Source: DATDUP01 sp035290345 (GTDB lineage: Bacteria > Patescibacteriota > Patescibacteriia > Magasanikbacterales > UBA922). Taken from it: DNA of 12,440 bases. The stretch lies in assembly GCA_035290345.1 (NCBI GenBank), contig DATDUP010000028.1:1-12440 (forward strand), written 5' to 3'. The notes under the pieces are model-generated. The model was not told where the DNA came from and searched no databases. It was given only the letters and a program-made list of their open reading frames with translations. Positions 8,464-12,440 of the stretch are shown in pieces (the first letter of the stretch is position 1; the number at the start of each line of letters is the position of its first letter). The position numbers and the translations under genes were made by a program.

Positions 8464-9484
8464 CTTCAATAAAAACACTGAGGGCGGTTGCCACGGGGAT
8501 GGCAATCAAAACCCCGATAAAACCAGCTAATTGTGCTCCCGCTAGTAAAGCAATAATACTGACTATGGGATTCAAACCCACGGCTTTCTGCATTACCTTG
8601 GGCACTAAAATGTGATTCTCTAGTTGTTGCAAAACAATATACATCAACAACACTAAAAGCATCTTGACTATACCGGCTTGAGAAAAACCGAGAAATAGGG
8701 CGGGAATAGCGGCAAAGACCGGACCTACATAAGGGACAAACTCTAAAAGACCAGCCAAAATGGCTAAAATGGCTGCATATTTTATCTGTAACAGACTCAA
8801 TCCCAAAAATACCAACAAGCCGACTAAAATACTTAAAATCAATTGCCCGCGCAACCAAGCCCCCAGCTTATTTCTCATCCGAGATAATAATTGCGAACAC
8901 CATGGGATATATTCATCCGGTACCAAAGAACGTAGCATTTTCTTGATCGGGTCATCCTGCACCACCATGTAAAAAGTCATAACCAGGACTATCAACAAAG
9001 AAATCAAGCCGCCAAAAAATCCCGTAATCGTTGAAAATACTCCTGACAAAGTATTTCCGACTCCCGAACCCACTGCACCGGTCCCCTCTTCAATAACCAA
9101 TCCATAATTATTCAAAGCATTTTGAGCGCTCTCCAAACCTCCAACCACTTTCAACCACAAGTCATTAGTTTGCAAATCACCCCAAAAACGTTCCAGATTC
9201 CCCAATAGGGCGGGCAAATCTTGAGTAATGATCGGCACCAAGATCAGAATGGCTGAAGCTACAAATCCCAACAAAATGACATAAATAAGAATAACGGCTA
9301 AAGCTCGAGGAATTTTTTTCTTTTGCAACCAATCGGCCAAAGGATCAATTAATGCCGCCAAGATCAAAGAGACAAAAAGCAATAAAATCAAGTTGGCGGT
9401 CAGGTAAATAATGTAAACCGCCAACAAAATCCCCATGATCTTTAATATGGTCTTCGTACTTACACTAATATTAATCTCGGCCAT
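8435..9484 (-). CDS. AI-2E family transporter (PerM/YdiK-like permease), 349 residues
   Basis: ATG at 9484-9482, TAG at 8437-8435. The length is normal for the family. Two closely spaced N-terminal membrane helices (about 10-45) contain the typical LILLLFVSLILAALIDPLAD. A third helix is at about 60-85, then a soluble middle portion (about 85-140). The second half has the family-typical GLLEFVPYVGPVFAAIPAL and a closing stretch with QLAGFIGVLIAIPVATAL. The family includes the AI-2 exporter TqsA and Na+/H+ antiporter-like members, so the substrate cannot be told from sequence. It is the first gene of a four-gene minus-strand set and is divergent from smpB, with a shared promoter region at 9490-9538. 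The leader is about 19 nt with no Shine-Dalgarno motif. Confidence 0.93.
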   Translation of the reverse strand: MAEINISVSTKTILKIMGILLAVYIIYLTANLILLLFVSLILAALIDPLADWLQKKKIPRALAVILIYVILLGFVASAILILVPIITQDLPALLGNLERFWGDLQTNDLWLKVVGGLESAQNALNNYGLVIEEGTGAVGSGVGNTLSGVFSTITGFFGGLISLLIVLVMTFYMVVQDDPIKKMLRSLVPDEYIPWCSQLLSRMRNKLGAWLRGQLILSILVGLLVFLGLSLLQIKYAAILAILAGLLEFVPYVGPVFAAIPALFLGFSQAGIVKMLLVLLMYIVLQQLENHILVPKVMQKAVGLNPIVSIIALLAGAQLAGFIGVLIAIPVATALSVFIEDVLAKDRKN

Positions 9485-9489
9485 GAGGC

Positions 9490-9517
9490 TTGATTTTATT
9501 TACCCAAATAGTATACA
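9490..9517 (+). promoter_or_regulatory. Promoter for smpB-ssrA-infC
   Basis: TTGATT (9490-9495), a 16-base spacer and TATACA (9512-9517). The predicted start is near 9524. That gives a leader of about 21 nt for the ATG at 9545, or a leaderless message for the GTG at 9524. Its -10 box overlaps the -10 box of the opposing promoter. Confidence 0.6.
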
Positions 9518-9538
9518 CTAATTGTGTCAACAAAGCAA
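9510..9538 (-). promoter_or_regulatory. Promoter for the AI-2E permease gene set
   Basis: On the minus strand, TTGCTT (9538-9533), a 17-base spacer and TATACT (9515-9510). The predicted start is near 9503, about 19 nt before the ATG at 9484. The -35 box is weak (three of six consensus bases); the -10 box is strong. It shares the palindromic GTATAC core with the smpB promoter. Confidence 0.5.
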
Positions 9539-9544
9539 AATAAT

Positions 9545-9997
9545 ATGCCTGACTACGCCTACAACCGAAAAGCAAGTTTTGAGTATGATATCCTGGAGAA
9601 ATTCGAGGCTGGTTTGGTATTGACCGGACCAGAGGTAAAATCAATCCGTGGGAGCGGTCTTAGCCTCAACGGCGTCTTCGTCACCTTTCATAATCAAGAA
9701 GGCTGGCTAGTAAACCTTCATATCCCTCGTTGTAAGTATGCTAGCTCCAGTGTTGCGCATGAACCTGACCGTAGTCGAAAACTATTGTTGAACAAGAAAG
9801 AAATCAGTTATTTGACAGGAAAACTCGCGGTTAAGGGCTTGACAATCATCCCTTTACGCCTGTATAATAAAGCCCGCCACCTCAAGGTGGAAATCGCCCT
9901 GGTGCGCGGCAAGAAAAAACATGATAAACGGGAAAAGATAAAAAGACGTGATCTTGACCGGCAAATCCAGAGAGCAAAAAAAGGCGAACTAAACTAG
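9545..9997 (+). CDS. smpB: SsrA-binding protein SmpB
   Basis: SmpB binds the tRNA-like domain of tmRNA and brings it to stalled ribosomes. From the ATG at 9545 the protein has 150 residues, normal for the family. It begins MPDYAYNRKASFEYDILEKFEAGLVL and has the expected GPEVKSIR, the oligonucleotide-binding barrel segments (NLHIPRCKYA), and the basic C-terminal tail (RGKKKHDKREKIKRRDLDRQIQ) that acts in the mRNA channel. An in-frame GTG at 9524 would add 7 residues. I prefer the ATG because other leaders here are 14-21 nt and the predicted transcript start coincides with the GTG. The stop codon TAG (9995-9997) shares its last base with the 5' end of tmRNA. It is probably cotranscribed with ssrA and infC. 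Confidence 0.95.
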   Translation: MPDYAYNRKASFEYDILEKFEAGLVLTGPEVKSIRGSGLSLNGVFVTFHNQEGWLVNLHIPRCKYASSSVAHEPDRSRKLLLNKKEISYLTGKLAVKGLTIIPLRLYNKARHLKVEIALVRGKKKHDKREKIKRRDLDRQIQRAKKGELN

Positions 9998-10400
9998 GGG
10001 ATGACAGGTATCGATGGGAGGACCTAGTTACTCGCTATTGGCATGTCGAGGTTGTATTCTTTTCCTCGTAAATCACAAGAATACAAGACTCAAGTGCAAA
10101 CTTAGTCAACCGAGTGAAGAACGCTATGGCTTCGGCCTTCCGCGTTCCTACATTCGCTTCCGCTGTCGCTTAATTTAGCCACAGCCATCGTCACCGCGAG
10201 ACCCAATAGCGGACCGACGGTGCCAACCAATTGGGTGTAGGCCTGGATAGCTGCCCGTCTGTTCTTGCCGAAATATTAACTGGCTCGCCCCATCTCATTT
10301 TGTTGCTTTTCAGAGAGAAGGTTAAATTTAAAGCAACTAAACATGTAGTCAGTAGGTGTAACCCTACCAGACCCGGGTTCAATTCCCGGCATCTCCACCA
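9997..10400 (+). ncRNA. ssrA: Transfer-messenger RNA (tmRNA), one-piece, CCA encoded
   Basis: The tmRNA rescues ribosomes stalled on messages lacking a stop codon. The 7-bp acceptor stem pairs GGGGATG (9997-10003) with CATCTCC (10390-10396), including the same G-U third pair as E. coli tmRNA. It is followed by discriminator A10397 and an encoded CCA (10398-10400). The T-arm is CCGGG (10373-10377), a 7-nt loop TTCAATT, then CCCGG (10385-10389). A D-like segment GGTATCGATGGGA is near the 5' end. Pseudoknot 1 is clear: CGAGG 10047-10051 with CCTCG 10064-10068, and TTGTATTC 10052-10059 with GAATACAA 10079-10086. The tag frame starts at 10108 after TAGTC. The length of 404 nt is somewhat above typical bacterial tmRNAs. 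It abuts smpB and infC with no spacer to speak of. Confidence 0.95.
10108..10173 (+). other. tmRNA proteolysis-tag reading frame
   Basis: Immediately after the TAGTC that precedes the resume codon in E. coli tmRNA, the frame AAC CGA GTG AAG AAC GCT ATG... runs for 21 codons to TAA at 10171. With the alanine carried by tmRNA, the tag begins ANRVKNAMASA and ends FASAVA. It is longer than the E. coli tag. The resume codon is Asn, and the end is AVA rather than the frequent ALAA. The hydrophobic small-residue end still fits a ClpXP-type degron. Confidence 0.8.
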
Positions 10401-10405
10401 ATATT

Positions 10406-10954
10406 ATGCGCATTTCGAGAAAAAAACGACCGGATAAACCCCTCCTCCCCCAATATCGGGTGAACGAGAGCATTGTCGCGCCCCAAGTGCGACTTTTAGG
10501 CGAAGACGGAGGAAACTTAGGCGTGCTTTCTATACGCGAAGCCAAAGATAAGGCCTACACCTTACAATTGGATCTAGTGGAAATCAATCCTAAAGCCGAA
10601 CCCCCTGTTTGTAAATTGATTGATTATCGTCGCTTTAAATACCAAAAAGAGAAGGAATTAAAAAAACAGAAAATAGGGGCGCACGAAAGCGAGGTCAAGG
10701 GTATCCGTCTCTCTATCCGGATCAGTGAACATGATTTGGATGTCAAACGCCAACAAGCTGAAAAATTCTTAGAACGAGGCGATCGGGCTAAAGTAGAAAT
10801 AATTCTTCGTGGGCGAGAAAATGCCAAGGCAGGCCTTGCCTTTGATACCCTGAATAAATTTTTCACCCTGATTTCTCAAAATCAATCAGTTAGATACGAA
10901 ACTGAACCCGCCCGGCAAGCCAACCGCATCTCCGCCATTATCACCCGGAAATAG
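10406..10954 (+). CDS. infC: Translation initiation factor IF-3
   Basis: IF-3 binds the 30S subunit, keeps the subunits apart and checks start-codon/initiator-tRNA pairing. The 182-residue product has the N-domain signature (YRVNESIVAPQVRLLGEDG, LGVLSIREAKDKA, LDLVEINPKAEPPVCKLIDY), the basic linker (YQKEKELKKQKIG) and the C-domain (EVKGIRLSIRISEHDLDVKRQQAEKFLERGDRAKVEIILRGRE). Length is normal. The start codon is ATG, not the AUU often used for IF-3 autoregulation. The ATG lies 5 bases after the tmRNA CCA end, so infC either has a leader made of tmRNA or a very short leader after processing. It is separated from rpmI by 52 bases that contain a strong promoter. Confidence 0.97.
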   Translation: MRISRKKRPDKPLLPQYRVNESIVAPQVRLLGEDGGNLGVLSIREAKDKAYTLQLDLVEINPKAEPPVCKLIDYRRFKYQKEKELKKQKIGAHESEVKGIRLSIRISEHDLDVKRQQAEKFLERGDRAKVEIILRGRENAKAGLAFDTLNKFFTLISQNQSVRYETEPARQANRISAIITRK

Positions 10955-10957
10955 CCC

Positions 10958-10986
10958 TTGACTTAATCTGAAACCCATAGTACAAT
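10958..10986 (+). promoter_or_regulatory. Promoter for rpmI-rplT
   Basis: TTGACT (10958-10963), a 17-base spacer and TACAAT (10981-10986). The predicted start is near 10993, leaving a leader of about 14 nt before the rpmI ATG at 11007 with no Shine-Dalgarno motif. The leader is too short for an L20-binding operator of the kind known in other bacteria. Confidence 0.75.
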
Positions 10987-11006
10987 CCCCTCACTTTATC
11001 AACCAT

Positions 11007-11213
11007 ATGGCAAAAGCAAAAACTCATAAGGCCACGGCCAAACGCTTCATCGTCAAGAAGTCAAAAAAGGGCATCAAGGTCATTAAACGCACAGATGGAC
11101 AGGATCATTTCAATTCTCGTGAATCTGGCAAGGTCAGACGCAACAAGCGGGCCGATCATCAGATGTCAGCGACTTTGAAAAAAACAATTCTGCGCGCCAT
11201 GCCTAACGCCTAA
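11007..11213 (+). CDS. rpmI: 50S ribosomal protein bL35
   Basis: The product has 68 residues, close to the usual family length of about 65. It opens MAKAKTHKATAKRFIVKKSKKG, contains the bL35 elements (KVIKRTDGQDHFNSRESGKVRRNKR) and ends with a short helix (MSATLKKTILRAMPNA). bL35 is a basic protein of the large ribosomal subunit. It has its own promoter and lies 13 bases upstream of rplT, so the two are cotranscribed. The order infC-rpmI-rplT is the common bacterial one. No Shine-Dalgarno motif is present. Confidence 0.95.
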   Translation: MAKAKTHKATAKRFIVKKSKKGIKVIKRTDGQDHFNSRESGKVRRNKRADHQMSATLKKTILRAMPNA

Positions 11214-11226
11214 ACTAATTTTATAT

Positions 11227-11571
11227 ATGCCACGAGTAAAAAGAGGTGTCGGTCATACCAAAAGACGCCACAATCTTCACAAATTGGTCAAAGGTTACCA
11301 AGGTGGACTACGCAAATTGGTAAAGCAGGCCAAGACTGCTTCTACCCGGGCTGGCGCCTATGCCTATGCTGACCGGAGAAAAAAGAAACGAACCGCCCGC
11401 CAAGTCTGGTCTGCAAGAATCAATGCCGCGACCCGGGCTAATGGGACTACCTACAGCCGCCTTCTCGGTGCCTGTAAAAAAGCCGGAGTAAAAGTGGACC
11501 GAAAAATCCTAGCCACTCTCTCTCGCGATTACCCGCAAGTGATGTCCGAGCTGGTAAAACTAATGAAATAA
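11227..11571 (+). CDS. rplT: 50S ribosomal protein bL20
   Basis: The product has 114 residues, the usual family length. It opens MPRVKRGVGHTKRRHNLHKLVKGYQG. It then has the long basic helical stretch (YADRRKKKRTARQVWSARINAATRANGTTYSRLL), with the usual L20 elements DRRKKKR and RQ.W..RINAA. The globular C-domain ends in SRDYPQVMSELVKLMK. bL20 is an early-assembly 23S rRNA-binding protein and in several bacteria represses its own operon; no operator for that is visible here. A terminator follows 4 bases after the stop. Confidence 0.97.
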   Translation: MPRVKRGVGHTKRRHNLHKLVKGYQGGLRKLVKQAKTASTRAGAYAYADRRKKKRTARQVWSARINAATRANGTTYSRLLGACKKAGVKVDRKILATLSRDYPQVMSELVKLMK

Positions 11572-11575
11572 GCAT

Positions 11576-11604
11576 AACATCCCCGATTCTGGGGATGTTT
11601 GTTT
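11576..11604 (+). terminator. Intrinsic terminator of rpmI-rplT
   Basis: Perfect 9-bp stem AACATCCCC (11576-11584) / GGGGATGTT (11591-11599) with loop GATTCT. It is followed by TGTTT, a T-rich tail. Confidence 0.85.
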
Positions 11605-11623
11605 CCTGTCCACAAAAACCAGG

Positions 11624-11652
11624 TTGACAAAAACAATTATTTATGCTAAGAT
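11624..11652 (+). promoter_or_regulatory. Strong promoter (extended -10) for the small RNA
   Basis: Consensus TTGACA (11624-11629), a 17-base spacer and TAAGAT (11647-11652), preceded by TG one base upstream (TGC before TAAGAT), an extended -10 pattern. The predicted start is near 11659. Confidence 0.75.
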
Positions 11653-11658
11653 GAGGCA

Positions 11659-11751
11659 GTTAATCTAAGGCCTCTATAATGTTCGGTTGCTGGCCGGGGT
11701 GCCCCCTCCTTCACCCCTATGTCACAGCCGAACATCATGGAGGTCTTTTTT
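11659..11751 (+). ncRNA. Candidate small RNA, about 93 nt, long hairpin with a CCUCCUU loop
   Basis: It is bounded by its own promoter and a six-T run (11746-11751). One long hairpin pairs 11669-11689 with 11725-11745: 21 positions with a single A-C mismatch and a few G-U pairs, including UGUUCGG (11681-11686 plus U11680) with CCGAACA. Above an asymmetric internal loop, a second stem GGGGUG (11696-11701) pairs with CACCCC (11712-11717). It closes a 10-nt loop CCCCCUCCUU that contains the 16S rRNA anti-Shine-Dalgarno sequence. The GU pairs and the lack of a start codon with a plausible protein argue for RNA. It lacks the GGAA tetraloop and AGCAGC of SRP RNA and the open bubble of 6S RNA. I recognise no family. 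The base of the long stem plus the T-run also serves as the terminator. Confidence 0.75.
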
Positions 11752-11752
11752 C

Positions 11753-11781
11753 TTGACAAAAAACTATCTTTACCGTAAAAT
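11753..11781 (+). promoter_or_regulatory. Promoter for the 35-codon basic protein gene
   Basis: TTGACA (11753-11758), a 17-base spacer and TAAAAT (11776-11781). The predicted start is near 11788, leaving a leader of about 15 nt. The -35 box begins 2 bases after the T-run of the small RNA, so the two units are packed end to end. Confidence 0.75.
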
Positions 11782-11802
11782 GTCTACTATTAACCAACCT
11801 TT

Positions 11803-11910
11803 ATGGGTAGACGAAAATTCAATAACAATCTGCGGAAAATTGAACGGGAGAAAGCTAAAATCAGACGCGACCGCAACAAGCGGAAGAGGCTGATGAAAGC
11901 AGCGAAATAA
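11803..11910 (+). CDS. Very basic 35-residue protein, possibly ribosome-associated
   Basis: ATG at 11803, TAA at 11908-11910. The sequence starts MGRRKFNNNLRKIEREKAK and ends RNKRKRLMKAAK. It has 17 Arg/Lys against 3 Asp/Glu among 35 residues and looks like one amphipathic RNA-binding helix. It has its own near-consensus promoter 15 nt upstream of the ATG, and sits between a ribosomal protein operon and a tRNA gene. These facts suggest a ribosomal or RNA-binding protein; I could not match it to bS21, bTHX, bL36 or the COX24/AURKAIP1 type by eye. A predicted peptide in another frame across 11687-11893 is rejected as a shadow. The size is at the limit where chance matters, but the promoter and composition favour a real gene. 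Confidence 0.7.
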   Translation: MGRRKFNNNLRKIEREKAKIRRDRNKRKRLMKAAK

Positions 11911-11913
11911 CTC

Positions 11914-11942
11914 TTGAGGCTGTCCGCCTCTTGTGTTATACT
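11914..11942 (+). promoter_or_regulatory. Promoter for tRNA-Asp
   Basis: TTGAGG (11914-11919), a 17-base spacer and TATACT (11937-11942). The predicted start is near 11949, 8 nt before the tRNA. The spacer holds an inverted repeat, GAGGC-TGTCC-GCCTC (11916-11930), that overlaps the -35 box. Confidence 0.6.
11916..11937 (+). terminator. Possible weak terminator after the 35-codon gene
   Basis: The inverted repeat GAGGC (11916-11920) / GCCTC (11926-11930) with a 5-nt loop is followed by TTGTGTT, a broken T-rich tail. It lies 5 bases after the stop codon and inside the tRNA promoter. The stem is short and the tail poor, so termination would be partial. Confidence 0.35.
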
Positions 11943-11956
11943 TTTTCTGCTTCTTT

Positions 11957-12030
11957 GGACCGGTAGTTCAACTGGTTAGAGCACCGCCCTGTCACGGCGG
12001 AAGTTGCGGGTTCGAGTCCCGTCCGGTCCG
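11957..12030 (+). tRNA. tRNA-Asp (GTC anticodon)
   Basis: Acceptor stem GGACCGG (11957-11963) pairs with CCGGTCC (12023-12029); the discriminator is G12030, as usual for aspartate. The anticodon arm CCGCC-CTGTCAC-GGCGG has anticodon GTC at 11991-11993. The T-arm contains GGGTTCGAGTCCC. The 3' CCA is not encoded (CAT follows), unlike the tmRNA in this window, so CCA must be added by a nucleotidyltransferase. Confidence 0.97.
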
Positions 12031-12035
12031 CATAG

Positions 12036-12065
12036 AAAACATCGCTTTTCATAGCGATGTTTTTT
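12036..12065. terminator. Terminator after tRNA-Asp, likely bidirectional
   Basis: Stem AAAACATCGCT (12036-12046) / AGCGATGTTTT (12053-12063), 11 bp, with loop TTTCAT. A T-run at 12060-12065 serves the plus strand. On the minus strand the A-rich arm reads as TTTT, so it may also stop the convergent 45-codon gene. Confidence 0.85.
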
Positions 12066-12071
12066 GTTATT

Positions 12072-12209
12072 CTATTTTCCCTGTGCAGCCTTTGCTTCTT
12101 TAGTTAACTCTTCAACTTTCTGTAACTTTTCCCTCCCCGCAGCAACCATTTTTTCTCCTTCTTTTATTTCGTTTTCTCCCTTTATTCTCAAGTCATTAAT
12201 TTCATCCAT
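12072..12209 (-). CDS. Small helical protein, 45 residues
   Basis: ATG at 12209-12207, TAG at 12074-12072. The peptide opens MDEINDLRIKGENEIKEGEK and continues as a charged amphipathic helix with heptad-like L/V/I spacing (EKLQKVEELTKEAKAAQGK). No membrane segment or known motif was seen. It faces tRNA-Asp, with a shared terminator between them. A promoter about 20 nt upstream of the ATG supports expression. The helix pattern is reminiscent of small coiled-coil or stress-type proteins, but I recognise no family. Its size makes it less certain than the larger genes. Confidence 0.55.
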   Translation of the reverse strand: MDEINDLRIKGENEIKEGEKMVAAGREKLQKVEELTKEAKAAQGK

Positions 12210-12235
12210 ACTATATTGATTATAACTATAACTTA

Positions 12236-12264
12236 AGTATACGCTCTATTCATTATAAATTCAA
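12236..12264 (-). promoter_or_regulatory. Promoter for the 45-codon gene
   Basis: On the minus strand, TTGAAT (12264-12259), a 17-base spacer and TATACT (12241-12236). The predicted start is near 12229, about 20 nt before the ATG at 12209. The -35 box lies within one copy of a 12-bp inverted repeat. A TATAAT lies further downstream but has no -35 partner at the right distance. Confidence 0.55.
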
Positions 12265-12366
12265 AAGAATCCTCTCTCATGTAAAATGTGACTCAGTTTT
12301 CACCTTCTGAACTCAGTGCACCTAAGACATAATTTTTCGAGAATATTACGCTTTATTCTTTTGAAT
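12259..12366. repeat. Pair of 12-bp inverted repeats
   Basis: ATTCAAAAGAAT (12259-12270) and its exact reverse complement ATTCTTTTGAAT (12355-12366) are separated by 84 bases. The left copy contains the -35 box of the 45-codon gene. Flanking bases do not extend the match. The meaning is unknown; AT-rich composition makes chance possible. Confidence 0.5.
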
Positions 12367-12440
12367 ACCGCTTTTTCCTCTCCGTCATTCTAATTAGCTT
12401 CCATATACTAAATTTTTTCAAAAACAAAAACAGCCTCTTT
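12265..12440. other. AT-rich intergenic region with no gene recognised
   Basis: Apart from the inverted repeat, this stretch shows only short open frames on either strand (for example 11 codons from an ATG near 12388 on the minus strand, and a 29-codon minus frame without a start). The last bases, AAAACAGCCTCTTT, could be the first arm of a terminator continuing past the window, but this cannot be decided here. Confidence 0.5.

Noticed and set aside
8464..8505. Upstream start at 8505 for the single-pass membrane protein
   Set aside because: It would overlap the permease by 71 bases and add an atypical N-terminal stretch; the ATG at 8463 gives a normal basic-then-hydrophobic N-terminus.
8466..8858. 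130-codon minus-strand frame inside the AI-2E permease gene
   Set aside because: Same-strand shifted-frame shadow; the permease frame has clear family motifs throughout.
10300..10328. Possible internal promoter for infC inside tmRNA (TTGTTG-17-TAAATT)
   Set aside because: Both boxes are weak, and the resulting leader would still contain the tmRNA T-arm; not listed as a feature.
10231..10545. Several 60-90-codon frames across the tmRNA
   Set aside because: They cross the tmRNA structure or run antisense to infC; the RNA gene and IF-3 explain the sequence.
11659..11751. Small RNA as SRP (4.5S) or 6S RNA
   Set aside because: No GGAA tetraloop with the GUCAG/AGCAGC internal loop of SRP RNA on either strand, and no long stem with an open central bubble as in 6S RNA.
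12300..12390. Short minus-strand frames of 11 and 29 codons
   Set aside because: One is too short and the other lacks a start codon; no recognisable motif.

Overview
The window looks like chromosome from a small-genome bacterium, most probably a member of the Patescibacteria (Candidate Phyla Radiation, Parcubacteria-like). This is inferred from the mixture of recognisable core translation genes with large charged proteins of unknown family, from very short leaders, and from the absence of a convincing Shine-Dalgarno motif at the starts examined. The 352-residue reading frame ends in TGA, so UGA appears to be a stop and the code looks standard. No mobile element, CRISPR array or rRNA was seen.

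Left block (1-6250, minus strand). A Wzz-like two-helix membrane protein has its own promoter. It is followed, with gaps of 1-14 bases (8 in one case), by a 702-residue charged protein, a 101-residue helical protein that resembles DUF5663 from memory, a 65-residue coiled-coil protein, and a very large reading frame. That last frame starts at 2939 and is still open at base 1 (at least 979 codons). Its distal part carries MORN-like repeats. The set looks like one operon for a membrane-anchored assembly with large cytosolic partners, function unknown.

Middle block (6247-9484, minus strand). Four tightly packed genes encode an AI-2E family permease, a one-helix protein, a multi-helix membrane protein and an HtrA-like trypsin-fold/PDZ protein in which all three catalytic positions appear to be replaced.

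Right block (9485-12030, plus strand). From a divergent promoter run smpB, tmRNA (ssrA) and infC. The tmRNA begins on the last base of the smpB stop codon and ends 5 bases before the infC start codon. Then come rpmI-rplT with their own promoter and terminator, an apparently undescribed small RNA of about 93 nt whose apical loop contains CCUCCUU, a 35-codon gene for a very basic protein, and tRNA-Asp. A convergent 45-codon gene and an intergenic stretch close the window.

How the genes fit together: the right block is a translation and ribosome-rescue locus. The fused smpB-ssrA-infC layout suggests that tmRNA maturation could directly affect expression of the genes on either side. The minus-strand blocks appear to be cell-envelope functions. 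All functional statements rest on reading the sequence and on remembered family features; no database search was run.
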